A DNA stretch of 64,000 nt from Actinomadura macra NBRC 14102. Its GTDB lineage: Bacteria; Actinomycetota; Actinomycetes; Streptosporangiales; Streptosporangiaceae. Where the stretch lies: NCBI RefSeq assembly GCF_001552215.1, contig NZ_BCQT01000004.1, positions 62,001 to 126,000 on the forward strand, in the 5' to 3' direction. Below, in pieces: positions 10,998 through 20,349 of the stretch. The stretch's first letter is position 1. Each line of letters begins with the position of its first letter. A model generated the notes under the pieces. The model searched no databases and was not told the DNA's origin. It saw only the letters and a program-made list of their open reading frames with translations. The position numbers and the translations under genes are program-made.

Positions 10998-11871
10998 GGG
11001 TCACCGCCCCTCCGAGGGCCTTGGCCGGTCCGCCGAACCGCGACACGATGAACAGCACCAGCAGCGTCACCCCGAGCAGGACCGTGCCGAGCGCGCCCGC
11101 GCCGCCGAAGTCCAGCAGCTTGCTGACCCGCTCGCCGATCACCTGCGAGATGAGCGAGTTCTGCGGCGAGCCGAGCAGCGCCGGGGTGATGTAGAAGCCG
11201 AGCGTCATGATGAACACCAGCGAGAAGCCGGAGAGCATGCCCGGCACCGACAGCGGGATGTACACCCGCGCGAACGCCCGCCAGCGCGGTGCGCCGAGGC
11301 TGCCCGCCGCGTCCAGCAGCCGGCGGTCGATCTGCTCCATGGCGCTGTACAGCGGCAGCACCATGAAGGGCAGCATGACCTGCACCATCGCGACCGTCAC
11401 GCCCGCGACGGTGCCGAGCAGCACGACCCCGTCGAACCCGATCATGCCGAGGAACCTGTCGATCGGCCCGCCGCGCTGCTCCAGCATGTACCAGGCGAAG
11501 TTGCGGGCCATCAGCGACGTCCAGAACGGCAGCAGGACGATCACCGTCAGCACGCCCCGGGTCCGCGGCTTCACCCGCGTCATCGCGTAGGCGTACGGGT
11601 AGGCGATCACCATCGTGACCGAGGCCACGATCAGCGCCGTGACCAGCGTCCGCACCAGCACCTTGACCGACAGGCCGTCGTGCAGCAGCGCGGTGTAGTT
11701 CCCGAAGCCCGCGTCGGGCTCGGTGAAGCTGCGCCACACGATGGTGGCGATCGGGTAGAAGAAGAACACCAGCAACAGCGCGGTCGCCGGGAGGACGAAC
11801 CAGGCCGCCCGCCCCCGGGGGCGCGCCGCCTCGCGCCCCCGGGACCGTGCCGTGATCGTCGTGGTCGTCAT
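10990..11871 (-). CDS. potB: ABC transporter permease (PotB-like)
   Basis: A 293-residue membrane permease, partner of the PotC-like protein. After a basic N-terminus, the first helix (AWFVLPATALLLVFFF) is followed by about five more. The coupling motif lies around LLDAAGSLGAPRWRAFARVY. The end overlaps the PotC-like gene by 8 bp, and it starts 8 bp after the binding-protein gene. Family knowledge places it in polyamine/opine/iron-type importers; the specificity is set by the binding protein. Confidence 0.85.
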   Translation of the reverse strand: MTTTTITARSRGREAARPRGRAAWFVLPATALLLVFFFYPIATIVWRSFTEPDAGFGNYTALLHDGLSVKVLVRTLVTALIVASVTMVIAYPYAYAMTRVKPRTRGVLTVIVLLPFWTSLMARNFAWYMLEQRGGPIDRFLGMIGFDGVVLLGTVAGVTVAMVQVMLPFMVLPLYSAMEQIDRRLLDAAGSLGAPRWRAFARVYIPLSVPGMLSGFSLVFIMTLGFYITPALLGSPQNSLISQVIGERVSKLLDFGGAGALGTVLLGVTLLVLFIVSRFGGPAKALGGAVTHE

Positions 11872-11879
11872 GGATTACC

Positions 11880-12929
11880 TCACCCCGCGAGCCAGGTGGT
11901 GTAGCGCTTGGTGACCGCGTCGAAGTTCTGGCCCCACCATTCGGAGTTGGACCGCACGATCGAGTGCTTGCGGTCGGGCGTGAACGGGTTCACGCGCTGC
12001 TGGATCGGGTCGTAGTTCGGCGCGATGTTCTCGTTGATCGGCTGGACGGAGGCCAGCTGCGCCAGCTTGGCGGACGGCTCGTTCCGGGAGGCGAAGGCGA
12101 TGAACTTCATCGCCTGCTCCTTGTTGGGGGCGCCCTTGGGCACCACCAGGTCGTCCCAGTTCACGACCGTCTTGTCCCAGACGGGCTGGAACGGTGCCCC
12201 TGCCTTGAGCGACTGGTAGGCGCGGGCGGACAGCACGAGGGCCATGTCCACCTGCCGGTCGACCATCATCTGCTGCTGCTGCCCGTACGTCTTCGCGAAG
12301 GTCGTCGACTTCTTGATCGGCTGTAGCTTCTTGAAGGCACGGTCCAGGTCCAGCGGGTAGAGCTGCTTCTCCGGGACGCCGTCGCCCATCAGGGCGGCCT
12401 CCAGCAGCCCCACCGCGATCTCCGGCGGGACGATCCGCCGCCCGGGGTACTTCTGCACGTCGAAGAAGTCGCCGATCTTGCTCGGCGGGTTGTTCTTGTA
12501 CTTCTCCTTGTCGTACATGAAGATCAGGCTGTAGTTGTACGCCGGGACGCCGCAGTCCCCCACGGTGCCCTTCGGGAAGACGTTCCTGTCGATCACGGAG
12601 AAGTCGAGCTTCTCCAGGTACTTGCCGCAGTACTGCACGGCCGCGGCGGCGCTCGTGTCGACGACGTCCCAGCTCACCTTGCGCGCCTCGACCATGGTCT
12701 TGAGCCGCGCCTCGTCGACGGGACCGTCGTTGCGGACCTTCACCCCGGTCTGGGCGGTGAAGGGCTCGGCCCACGCCTTGTTCTGGTAGTCCTGGAAGGG
12801 GCTCCCGGTCGACACGAAGGTCAACGCGTCGCCCTTGCTCGACGGGTTGCCGATGCCGCAGGCCGCAACCATGGTCACGGCCAGACCGGCGGCCATGGCC
12901 TTGGTCTTGATGCCTATGTTCCGACGCAC
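11880..12929 (-). CDS. potD: Extracellular solute-binding lipoprotein (PotD-like)
   Basis: A 349-residue lipoprotein that captures the substrate outside the membrane. The GTG at 12929 is chosen because GGAGG precedes it by 5 nt and it gives a proper signal peptide: basic RRNIGIKTK, a hydrophobic stretch and the lipobox VAAC. The mature part has the periplasmic-binding fold seen in spermidine/putrescine-binding proteins (LTFVSTGSPFQDYQNKAW, with YNYSLIFMYDKEKY and a C-terminal PINENIAPNYDPI region). It is the first transporter gene and lies 47 bp after the aminotransferase. A polyamine or similar cationic amine is the best guess for the ligand. Confidence 0.83.
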   Translation of the reverse strand: MRRNIGIKTKAMAAGLAVTMVAACGIGNPSSKGDALTFVSTGSPFQDYQNKAWAEPFTAQTGVKVRNDGPVDEARLKTMVEARKVSWDVVDTSAAAAVQYCGKYLEKLDFSVIDRNVFPKGTVGDCGVPAYNYSLIFMYDKEKYKNNPPSKIGDFFDVQKYPGRRIVPPEIAVGLLEAALMGDGVPEKQLYPLDLDRAFKKLQPIKKSTTFAKTYGQQQQMMVDRQVDMALVLSARAYQSLKAGAPFQPVWDKTVVNWDDLVVPKGAPNKEQAMKFIAFASRNEPSAKLAQLASVQPINENIAPNYDPIQQRVNPFTPDRKHSIVRSNSEWWGQNFDAVTKRYTTWLAG

Positions 12930-12976
12930 GGTTTCCTCCAGTGCTCGGTAATGAGTCCCCGACGGATCTTGTCTAG

Positions 12977-14293
12977 CTAGTGCGCGGCTCTGACCTGCTC
13001 TTTCAGTATCCGCGCCAGGGTGTCCACCTGCTCCTCGGTGATCACCAGAGGTGGGGAGAGCACGATGCTGGTGCCGGAGGCGCGAACGATCACGCCCTCG
13101 GCCCGTGCACCGGCCTGTACGCCGGAGGTGTCGCCGTAGGCGAACTCGATGCCGAGCATCAGCCCGACGCCGCGCACCTCCAGGACGTGGTCGAGCTCCT
13201 CCAGCGGCTTGAGCGCGTCCAGCAGCCGCTTGCCGAGCCTGTCGGCCCGTTCCAGGAGCCCTTCGCGGCGCAGGATCTCGATGTTCGCGAGAGCCACCGC
13301 CGCGCCGACCGGATGGCCGTTGTAGGTGAAGCCGTGCAGGAACAACGCCCCGTCGGCCAGGTCGAGGACGCGGTCGCCGATCAGCACCGCGCCCATCGGG
13401 ATGTAGCCGCTGGACAGGCCCTTCGCCAAGACGATCATGTCCGGCTCGATGCCGTAGCGCTCGCTGGCGAACCAGTGGCCGGTCCGGCCGAACGCGGTGA
13501 CGATCTCGTCGACGATCAGCAGGATGTCGTGCCGGCGCAGGATCTCCTGCACCCGCGGCCAGTAGCCGTCCGGGGGCGGGACCATGCCGCCGACCCCGAG
13601 CACGGGCTCGCCGATGAACGCGGCGATCCGCTCGGGCCCGATCTGCTCGATCCGCTCCTCCAGCTCGGCGATCAGCCGGTCGGCCGCGCCCGGGTCGCTG
13701 GCGAGGGCGTGCGGCTTGCCGAGGAACTCGATGCCCGGGACGAGCGGGCCGAAGCCCTCGCGCAGCCGGTCGATCCCGGTGGCGGCGAGCGATCCGCCGC
13801 CCATGCCGTGGTATCCGGCGGAGCGGGCGAGCACGACGGTCCGCTCGGGGCGCCCGGCGTGGTGCTGCGCGAGCCGCGCCAGCTTGATCGCCGTCTCGTT
13901 GCCCTCGGACCCGCCGTTGGTGAAGAAGACCCGCGACAGCCCCGACGGCGCCAGCTCCAGCAGACGCTCGGCCAGCCGGATCGAGGGCTCGTTGGAGTAG
14001 TCGCCGAACGAGGAGTAGAACTCCAGCTTCGCGATCTGCTGGGCGGCCGCCTCGGCGAGTTCCCGGCGCCCGTGGCCCACGGGACACTGCCACAGCCCGC
14101 AGGTGCCGTCGATGTAGGAGCGGCCGTCCACGTCCCACACGAGCGCGCCCTCGCCGCGGTCGAGGACCAGCGCCTCGGCCGGCGCCCCGATCACGCTGTG
14201 CGGATGGACGATCGTGCGCGCGTCCAGCTCGGTGAGCTCCCGCGTGCGGCCCGGCTCGGCCTGATCCCGCGCGACCTGCTGTTCCACCGTCAT
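12977..14293 (-). CDS. Class III PLP-dependent aminotransferase (omega-amine type)
   Basis: A 438-residue PLP enzyme of the omega-amine/GABA/putrescine aminotransferase group. It has the PLP-phosphate loop [17 protein letters not shown], the pyridine-nitrogen aspartate in [15 protein letters not shown] (Asp262) and the Schiff-base lysine in [16 protein letters not shown] (Lys291). Such enzymes move a terminal amino group from an amine to a keto acid and give an aldehyde. The aldehyde dehydrogenase gene ends 10 bp upstream, which fits a two-step amine to aldehyde to acid route fed by the PotDBCA importer. Exact substrate not predictable. Confidence 0.9.
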   Translation of the reverse strand: MTVEQQVARDQAEPGRTRELTELDARTIVHPHSVIGAPAEALVLDRGEGALVWDVDGRSYIDGTCGLWQCPVGHGRRELAEAAAQQIAKLEFYSSFGDYSNEPSIRLAERLLELAPSGLSRVFFTNGGSEGNETAIKLARLAQHHAGRPERTVVLARSAGYHGMGGGSLAATGIDRLREGFGPLVPGIEFLGKPHALASDPGAADRLIAELEERIEQIGPERIAAFIGEPVLGVGGMVPPPDGYWPRVQEILRRHDILLIVDEIVTAFGRTGHWFASERYGIEPDMIVLAKGLSSGYIPMGAVLIGDRVLDLADGALFLHGFTYNGHPVGAAVALANIEILRREGLLERADRLGKRLLDALKPLEELDHVLEVRGVGLMLGIEFAYGDTSGVQAGARAEGVIVRASGTSIVLSPPLVITEEQVDTLARILKEQVRAAH

Positions 14294-14303
14294 GACACCG
14301 CCC

Positions 14304-15770
14304 TCACAGTTTCATCGAGATCGACTTGGTCTCCAGGTAGGCGTCGATGCCCTCGCTGCCGCCCTCGCGCTCCTGGCCGCTGTTCTTCATCCCGCCGAAC
14401 GGCAGCTCGGGCCGGACGGGGGCGGGGTCGTTCACGGCGACGATGCCGAACTCCAGCCGGTCGGCCGCGCGCCACAGCCGGGCGAGCGCCGAGCCGAAGA
14501 TGTAGGCCGCCAGCCCGTAGTCGGTGGTGTTGGCGCGCTCGACCGCCTCGTCCTCGTCGTCGAAGACGTAGACCGGCAGCACCGGGCCGAACGTCTCCTC
14601 GGAGCTGATCAGCATGGAGTCGTCCGCGCCGGTCAGGACGGTCGGCTCGTAGAAGGCACCGCCGAGCCCGGGACGCGCGGTCCCGCCCTCGGGCGGGCTC
14701 CAGCGCCGGCCGCCCGCCGCGACGGTGGCGCCGCGCTTGACCGCGTCGGCGACGTGCCGCTCGACCTTGTCCAGGCCGGCGAAGTCGATCAGCGGGCCGA
14801 GGGTCGTGCCCTCGTCCGCGCCGTGCCCGACGCGCAGTGCCGCGACCCGCTCCAGCAGCAGCGGCAGGAACGCCTCGTACACCGACCGGTGGACGAACAG
14901 CCGGTTGACGGCGATGCAGCTCTGCCCGGCGTTGGCGAACTTGGCGGCGGCGACGGCCGCGGCGGCGGACGGGAGGTCGGCGTCCTCGAACACGATGGCC
15001 GGGGAGTGCCCGCCCAGCTCCAGCGAGGTGCGCCGCAGGTGCGTGTCGGTGGAGCGGATCAGGCTCAGGCCGACCTCGGTGGAACCGGTGAAGCTGACCT
15101 TGCGGAGCCGGGGGTCGGCGAGCAGCGCGCCCACCACCTCGGCCGGGCGGGTCGTGGTGATCGACTGGAGGACGCCGGCGGGCAGCCCGCCCGCCTCGGC
15201 GATGATCCGTACCAGCTCGGTGCCGATCAGCGGGGTCTGCTCGGCGGGCTTGACGATCACCGGGCAGCCGGCGGCGAGGGCGAGCCCGACCTTGCGGACC
15301 AGCATGCTCGCCGGGAAGTTCCAGGGAGTGATCGCGAGGGCGGGGCCGACCGGTGCGCGCAGCACCAGTCCGGGGCCTCCGGCGGCCTGCGGGGTGACCC
15401 GCCCGCCCGCCCGGCGGCCCTCCTCGGCGGCCCAGTCGAGCATCCGGGCGCTGCCCATGACCTCGCCGCGCGCCTCGTGGAGCGGCTTGCCGTTCTCCCC
15501 GGTCATGATCGCGGCGAGCGTGTCGGCCGCGGCGCGGATCGCGGCGGCGCCGGCACGCAGCGCGGTGGCGCGCTCCTCCGCGCTCGTCGCGCGCCACGCC
15601 GGGAATGCCGCACAGGCCGCGTCCAGTGCCGTGAGGGCCTCCTCGGGCCCGGCGTCGGCGGCGTGCGCGACGACCTCCAGCGTCGCCGGGTCGAGCACCT
15701 CGAACGTGGCGGCGCCCGTTCGCCACTCCCCGTCGATCAGCAGGGTGGCGGTGGACGGGTCTACGGGCAT
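14304..15770 (-). CDS. NAD(P)-dependent aldehyde dehydrogenase (succinate-semialdehyde type)
   Basis: A 488-residue aldehyde dehydrogenase. Conserved features are the [14 protein letters not shown] cofactor/oxyanion region, the cofactor-loop [10 protein letters not shown], the general base in [16 protein letters not shown] (Glu251) and the nucleophile in [11 protein letters not shown] (Cys285). The motif set is closest to succinate-semialdehyde dehydrogenases (GabD) and amino-aldehyde dehydrogenases. It would oxidise the aldehyde made by the adjacent aminotransferase. It is the first gene of the eight-gene minus-strand operon. The promoter region carries the 15916-15934 palindrome shared with the plus-strand operon beyond marR. 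Confidence 0.88.
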   Translation of the reverse strand: MPVDPSTATLLIDGEWRTGAATFEVLDPATLEVVAHAADAGPEEALTALDAACAAFPAWRATSAEERATALRAGAAAIRAAADTLAAIMTGENGKPLHEARGEVMGSARMLDWAAEEGRRAGGRVTPQAAGGPGLVLRAPVGPALAITPWNFPASMLVRKVGLALAAGCPVIVKPAEQTPLIGTELVRIIAEAGGLPAGVLQSITTTRPAEVVGALLADPRLRKVSFTGSTEVGLSLIRSTDTHLRRTSLELGGHSPAIVFEDADLPSAAAAVAAAKFANAGQSCIAVNRLFVHRSVYEAFLPLLLERVAALRVGHGADEGTTLGPLIDFAGLDKVERHVADAVKRGATVAAGGRRWSPPEGGTARPGLGGAFYEPTVLTGADDSMLISSEETFGPVLPVYVFDDEDEAVERANTTDYGLAAYIFGSALARLWRAADRLEFGIVAVNDPAPVRPELPFGGMKNSGQEREGGSEGIDAYLETKSISMKL

Positions 15771-15915
15771 GTGCCCCTCCTCGTGTCTGAGCTGCGCCGT
15801 GTCGTGAGTTGCGCCGAGTCTTCGAGAAACCCCGAGAAACGCCGTGATCTCGGATGCACCATGATCGGCGTTGGCCGACCAGTGAATCGCTACAGGTCAG
15901 CAGTCTGGGAACCCA

Positions 15916-15934
15916 GTGTTGTATTTGTCAACAC
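15916..15934. promoter_or_regulatory. 19-bp palindromic operator, site 1
   Basis: GTGTTGT-ATTTG-TCAACAC, a 7-5-7 inverted repeat with one mismatched pair candidate, lies between the divergent aldehyde dehydrogenase (start 15770) and marR (start 15972). Read on the minus strand it contains TTGACA, a perfect -35 hexamer (15931-15926), so a bound regulator would block transcription of the amine operon. The same palindrome recurs at 16490-16508. The length suits a MarR dimer. Confidence 0.75.
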
Positions 15935-15971
15935 CTATCACGGGATCCGTTTCCGGCTTTACAGTGGGCTC

Positions 15972-16463
15972 ATGAACCCAGATCCCGCCCGCTCGGCGGA
16001 TCCCGCCGCCGAGGCGACCGCGCTCCTGCCGATCCGGGAGCTGCTGTCCTACCGGCTCCACCGGGTGGCGAACGCGCTCTCCCGCAGCGCGGCCCTCCGC
16101 TACCGCCGAGAGTACGGTGTCAGCCTGCACGAATGGCGGACGGTCGCCCTGCTCGGAGCGGACGAACCGCAAACGGTCAACCAGCTCGCCCGGCTCGCGG
16201 GCCTGGACAAGGCCCAGATGAGCCGGGTCGTGGCCAAGCTGACCGAGCGCGGGCTGGTGGAGCGCGAGCCGGGACCGGGGCGCAGCACACAGCTCAGCCT
16301 CACCCGGACCGGGAAGTCGCTCTACCGCGGCCTGATCGGTGCGGCCAACGACCGCAACGAGGCGTTCCTCGCCTGCCTCACGCCACTTGAGCAGGAAGTT
16401 CTCGACTCCGCACTGCGCAAGCTGGCCGCCGTCGGGCGAGCGCTGGAGCGTGCCGAACACTGA
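15972..16463 (+). CDS. MarR-family transcriptional regulator
   Basis: A 163-residue winged-helix regulator. The helix-turn-helix is about residues 60-90 (QTVNQLARLAGLDKAQMSRVV), followed by the wing (REPGPGRSTQLSLTRTGKSL). N- and C-terminal helices would form the dimer. ATG at 15972; no strong ribosome site. It is divergent from the amine-catabolism operon and precedes the acyl-CoA operon. Identical-looking 19-bp palindromes flank it on both sides, at 15916 and 16490. MarR proteins usually repress neighbouring genes and are released by a small ligand, often an acyl-CoA or aromatic acid. Autoregulation is likely from site 1. Confidence 0.9.
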   Translation: MNPDPARSADPAAEATALLPIRELLSYRLHRVANALSRSAALRYRREYGVSLHEWRTVALLGADEPQTVNQLARLAGLDKAQMSRVVAKLTERGLVEREPGPGRSTQLSLTRTGKSLYRGLIGAANDRNEAFLACLTPLEQEVLDSALRKLAAVGRALERAEH

Positions 16464-16489
16464 GCCGCCGCGCGGCCGAACGCGCCCTT

Positions 16490-16508
16490 GTGTTGACATC
16501 ATCAACAC
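16490..16508. promoter_or_regulatory. 19-bp palindromic operator, site 2
   Basis: GTGTTGA-CATCA-TCAACAC, a perfect 7-5-7 inverted repeat, lies 27 bp after the marR stop and 60 bp before the lyase start. It matches site 1 at 15916 in both arms except one base. It contains a TTGACA -35 hexamer (16493-16498); a weak -10 (TGTATC, 16515-16520) follows 16 bp later. The operator thus overlaps the promoter of the acyl-CoA operon. Confidence 0.78.
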
Positions 16509-16567
16509 CTGCCGTGTATCCCTCAAGTGATGACCCGTGTGGCGACACTTCAGGAGGGCGGCCGTAC

Positions 16568-17512
16568 ATGACCGACCGAGTCACGATCTGCGAATGCTTC
16601 GCCCGTGACGGCCTGCAGCACGAGGAGACCGACGTCCCGGCGGACGTCAAGATCGGCCTGATCGGCGCGTTCGCCGACGCCGGATTCACCCGTGTCGAGG
16701 CGACCTCGTACAGCCACCCGGAGCGGGTGCCGGCGTTCCGCGACGCGAGCGAGGTCCTGGCCGGGCTCCCCCGGCCGGCGGGGGTGTCGTACAAGGCGAC
16801 CTGTCCGAACCCGCGCGCCGTACAGCGCGCCCTCGCGGACCTGGACGCCGGGCACGGCGCGCATGAGCTGAGCCTGCTCGTCTCGGCGACCGAGTCCCAC
16901 ACCGAGCGGAACATGCGGACGACGCGGGAGCGCCAGTGGGCGGCCGTCACCGAGATGGTCCGGCTGGCGGGCGGCCGGTTCCGGCTGGTGGGGGTGATCT
17001 CGGTCGCGTTCGGGTGCCCGTTCGAGGGCCCCGTGGACCCGGGCGTGGTGGCCGAGGACGCGGCCCGGTTCGCCGATCTCGGCGTGGACATGGTCACGCT
17101 GGGCGACACCACGGGGCTCGCCACGCCGAGCACCGTCAAGGCGATGTTCCAGCGGGTATCGTCCGCCCATCCGGACGTCCCGTTCGTCGCGCACTTCCAC
17201 AACACCCGCGGTTCCGGCATCGCCAACAGCGTCGCGGCGCTGGAGGCCGGCTGCCGGAACTTCGACAGCTCCCTCGGCGGCGTGGGCGGCCACCCCACCC
17301 GCATCCAGTACGGCCAGGGCCAGACCGGGAACGTGTGCACCGAGGACCTGGTCAACCTGCTGGAGTCGGAGGGCGTCGACACCGGGCTCGACCTCGACAA
17401 GGTCATGGACGCGTCACGGATGTGCGAGCAGGCGCTCGGCCGCACGCTGTACAGCATGGTCGCGCGGGCCGGTTTCGGCCCCGCCGGCCGGAAGGAGTTC
17501 CAGGATGCCTGA
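16568..17512 (+). CDS. HMG-CoA lyase-like pyruvate-carboxylase-fold lyase
   Basis: A 314-residue TIM-barrel lyase of the DRE-TIM (HMG-CoA lyase-like) superfamily. CECFARDGLQHE near the N-terminus supplies the metal/base residues, VAHFHNTRG the metal histidines, and TLGDTTGLATPS the barrel Asp. The catalytic loop of true HMG-CoA lyases reads GGCPY; here it is GGHPT, so the mobile-loop cysteine is replaced by histidine. The substrate may therefore differ from HMG-CoA. An AGGAGG ribosome site lies 10 nt before the ATG. It is the first gene of the operon and overlaps the next by 8 bp. Confidence 0.82.
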   Translation: MTDRVTICECFARDGLQHEETDVPADVKIGLIGAFADAGFTRVEATSYSHPERVPAFRDASEVLAGLPRPAGVSYKATCPNPRAVQRALADLDAGHGAHELSLLVSATESHTERNMRTTRERQWAAVTEMVRLAGGRFRLVGVISVAFGCPFEGPVDPGVVAEDAARFADLGVDMVTLGDTTGLATPSTVKAMFQRVSSAHPDVPFVAHFHNTRGSGIANSVAALEAGCRNFDSSLGGVGGHPTRIQYGQGQTGNVCTEDLVNLLESEGVDTGLDLDKVMDASRMCEQALGRTLYSMVARAGFGPAGRKEFQDA

Positions 17513-18260
17513 GCACGATTCGTCCGGCCCCGAGCGCCCTCCCGTGCTGGTCACGGAGGACCACGGCGCGGTTCGGGTGCTGCGGCTGAACCGTCCCGCC
17601 AAGCTCAACGCGCTGGACACCGAGCTCACCGCCGCCCTGCTGGAGGGGCTGCGGGCGGCCGACGCCGACGGAGCGATCCGCGCGGTGGTCCTGACCGGCG
17701 CCGGACGGGCGTTCTGCGCCGGCGCCGACATGAAGGAGTTCGCGCACCTGACGCCCGACGACCAGGGCGCGGTCGTGCGGCGCGCGGAGCTGACGATGCG
17801 TACCCAGATGCTCCCGCAGCAGCTCACGAAGCCGGTCGTCTCCGCGGTGCGGGGGCACGCCATGGGCGGCGGGGCGGGCCTCGCCCTCGGCTGCGACATG
17901 ATGATCGCCGCGTCGGACACCCGGCTCGGCTACCCCGAGCTGCGGCACTCGCTCGTCCCCGCGATCGTGATGACCGGCCTCCAGCGCCACCTCGGCCGCA
18001 AACTCGCCTTCGAGCTGATCAGCACCGGCCGGATCCTGGACGCCTCGGAGCTGGCCACGCACGGGCTGGCCAACCGCGTCGTGGAGCCGGGCGAGGAGGT
18101 CACCGTCGCCCTGGAGATCGCCACCGCGTGGGCCGAGGTGAACGCGGACGCGATGTGCGCGGCCAAGGGGCTGTTCTACCGGGTGGCCGACCTCCCGTTC
18201 GAAGAGGCGATGCGGACCGGCGGGGACGTCAACGCGATCATGCGGGGGTTCCGCACGTGA
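17505..18260 (+). CDS. Enoyl-CoA hydratase/isomerase family protein
   Basis: A 251-residue crotonase-fold enzyme. The first oxyanion-hole strand is FCAGADMKEF and the second MGGGAGLALGCDM. The glutamate corresponding to Glu144 of classical hydratases is not present at GGGAGLALGCD, while the second (Glu164-like, in YPELRHSLVP) is kept. One-glutamate crotonases are often isomerases or other acyl-CoA lyases rather than hydratases. The start overlaps the lyase gene by 8 bp, and the stop overlaps the next start (GTGA). Confidence 0.85.
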   Translation: MPEHDSSGPERPPVLVTEDHGAVRVLRLNRPAKLNALDTELTAALLEGLRAADADGAIRAVVLTGAGRAFCAGADMKEFAHLTPDDQGAVVRRAELTMRTQMLPQQLTKPVVSAVRGHAMGGGAGLALGCDMMIAASDTRLGYPELRHSLVPAIVMTGLQRHLGRKLAFELISTGRILDASELATHGLANRVVEPGEEVTVALEIATAWAEVNADAMCAAKGLFYRVADLPFEEAMRTGGDVNAIMRGFRT

Positions 18261-19444
18261 GGCCATTGGACGGCATCCGGGTGCTGGACTTCTCCCGGGT
18301 GCTCGCCGGCCCGATGGCCACCCAGATCCTCGCCGAGCTGGGCGCCGACGTGATCAAGATCGAACGGCCGGGCGGCGGGGACGAGTCCCGGCGGTTCGAG
18401 CCCCGGCTGCCCGGCGGTGAGAGCGCCTACTTCTTCGCCTTCAACCGCGGCAAGCGCTCGATCACGCTCGACCTGGCGACGCCACGCGGGCAGGAGATCG
18501 CCCGGGGGCTGGCCCGGCACGCCGACATCGTGGTGGAGAACTTCCTCCCCGGCTCCATGGACAAGCGCGGGCTCGGCTACGAGGCGCTCGCGGAGGAGAA
18601 CCCGGGCCTGGTCTACGTGTCCGCCACCGGCTTCGGCCAGACCGGCCCCTACGCCGACCGCAAGGGGTACGACACCGTCTTCCAGGCGCTGTCCGGCGTC
18701 ATGGCGCTCACCGGCCACCCGGACACGCCTCCCGCCAAGGCCGGCGTCCCCATCGCCGACCTGACGTCCGGGCTGTGGATCGTCATCTCCGCGCTGGCCG
18801 GGCTCGCCGGGCGCGCCACCTCCGGGCACGGCGGGCACGCCGACCTGGCGATGATGGACGTCCAGGTCAGCCTGCTGGCGGTCGCCGCGGCCCGGCTGTT
18901 CGCGCTGGACGAGGACCCGCCGCGCACCGGCACCGCGCACCCGGGGCGGGTGCCCTCCGCCGCGTTCGAGTGCGCGGACGGCCGGTACCTGCACATCAGC
19001 GGCAGCGATCACCACTGGCGCCCCCTGTGCGAGGTGCTGGCGCTGGACGAGCTCGCCGACGACCCGGAGCTGGCCACCAATGCCGGACGGGTCGCCCAGC
19101 GCGAGCGCGTGACCGCCGCCCTCACCGGTGCCTTCGCCGAGTGGCCGAGGGACGGGCTGGCGAACGCGCTCCGCGCGGCGGGGGTCCCCGCCGGGGAGGT
19201 CAACTCCGTCCGGGAGACGCTCGCCGACCGCAACACGATCGAACGCCGGATGGTCGGGCATTTCGACCATCCCGGCGAGGGCCGGTTCCCTGCGCTGCGC
19301 ACCCCGCTGCGCATCGACGGCTACGACCCGCCGGAGCCCGCCGCGCCGCCGCTGCTCGGCTCCGACACCGACGCGGTTCTCACCGAGCTGCTCGGCCTGG
19401 GAGAGGCGGAGATCTCCCGGCTCCGCGACGAAGGGACGATCTAG
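18257..19444 (+). CDS. CaiB/BaiF-type (family III) CoA transferase
   Basis: A 395-residue CoA transferase. The N-terminal LDFSRVLAGPMATQILAELG and IKIERPGGGDESR motifs are typical of the family. The catalytic aspartate is expected in PIADLTSGLWIV. The enzyme moves CoA from a donor acyl-CoA to a free carboxylic acid, without ATP. The GTG at 18257 overlaps the previous stop codon (GTGA). Together with the acyl-CoA synthetase two genes on, the operon has two independent ways to make the acyl-CoA substrate. Confidence 0.9.
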   Translation: MRPLDGIRVLDFSRVLAGPMATQILAELGADVIKIERPGGGDESRRFEPRLPGGESAYFFAFNRGKRSITLDLATPRGQEIARGLARHADIVVENFLPGSMDKRGLGYEALAEENPGLVYVSATGFGQTGPYADRKGYDTVFQALSGVMALTGHPDTPPAKAGVPIADLTSGLWIVISALAGLAGRATSGHGGHADLAMMDVQVSLLAVAAARLFALDEDPPRTGTAHPGRVPSAAFECADGRYLHISGSDHHWRPLCEVLALDELADDPELATNAGRVAQRERVTAALTGAFAEWPRDGLANALRAAGVPAGEVNSVRETLADRNTIERRMVGHFDHPGEGRFPALRTPLRIDGYDPPEPAAPPLLGSDTDAVLTELLGLGEAEISRLRDEGTI

Positions 19445-19446
19445 CC

Positions 19447-20349
19447 ATGGACGAGCTGGCCAAGGACGAGCTGGCGCAGAACGAGCTCGCTAAGGACGAC
19501 GAGCCCGTGCTGGTCCTGCGGGACGGCGCCGTCGCGCACGCCGTGCTGAACCGGCCGGCCGCGCGCAACGCGCTGAACCTCGCGATGTGCCACCGGTTGC
19601 GCGAGACGTTCGCCCAGCTGGACGCCGATCCCGCCGTCCGCGCCGTCCTGCTGCGTGCGAACGGCCCCGCGTTCTGCGCGGGCGCCGACCTGCGGGAGCG
19701 CAAGGGCCGGGACGAGGAGTGGGTCCGCTCCCGCCGGCTGGCCTCGTTCGCCGCGTACGAGGCCATCGAGCGGTGCTCCAAGCCGGTGGTGGCGCTCGCG
19801 CACGGCCCCGTCGTCGGGTCGGGCGGCGAGATCGCCATGTCCTGCGACTTCGTCGTCGCCGCCGACGACGTCTCGTTCCGGTTCCCCGAGCCGCACTGGG
19901 GCACGGTGGGCGCGACCCAGCGGCTCCAGCGCGTCATCGGCAAGCGCCGGGCGAAGGAGCTGCTGTTCACGTCCAGGACGATGCGGGCCGAGGAGGCGCT
20001 CTCCGTGGGCCTCATCGCACGGCTGGTCCCCGCCGCCGAGCTGCTCGCGACCGGCGAGCAGCTGGCGGCGACGATCGCCGACGCTCCCGGCCTGGCGATG
20101 TCGCTGACCAAGCAGGCGATCGACCTGGGCTCGGAGACCAACCTGGCCAACGGGATCAGGATCGAGATGGCCGCGATCGAGCGCTGCCTCGCGGACGGCG
20201 CCTGGCGCGAGGGCGTCGGCGCCTTCAACTCTGGCGCGCGTCCCGCCCCGGAGGGCGGCGGAGTCCGACCGGCGCGCAACGGGAGGCCGGAGCCGGTGGA
20301 GCGGGAAGGAACTACAGGGCGGGTGCCGGTGGACGGAGCTGAGCTGTGA
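19447..20349 (+). CDS. Enoyl-CoA hydratase with repeat-like N-terminus
   Basis: A 300-residue crotonase-fold enzyme. Both catalytic glutamates appear present: one in SGGEIAMSCDF and one in FRFPEPHWGTVG, so this is the better hydratase candidate of the operon. The oxyanion loop is FCAGADLRER. Two additions frame the core: an N-terminal acidic run of about 17 residues built on the unit DELAKDELAQNELA, and a proline/glycine-rich C-terminal tail from about residue 260. Two bases separate it from the CoA-transferase stop; its own stop overlaps the next start. Confidence 0.85.
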   Translation: MDELAKDELAQNELAKDDEPVLVLRDGAVAHAVLNRPAARNALNLAMCHRLRETFAQLDADPAVRAVLLRANGPAFCAGADLRERKGRDEEWVRSRRLASFAAYEAIERCSKPVVALAHGPVVGSGGEIAMSCDFVVAADDVSFRFPEPHWGTVGATQRLQRVIGKRRAKELLFTSRTMRAEEALSVGLIARLVPAAELLATGEQLAATIADAPGLAMSLTKQAIDLGSETNLANGIRIEMAAIERCLADGAWREGVGAFNSGARPAPEGGGVRPARNGRPEPVEREGTTGRVPVDGAEL

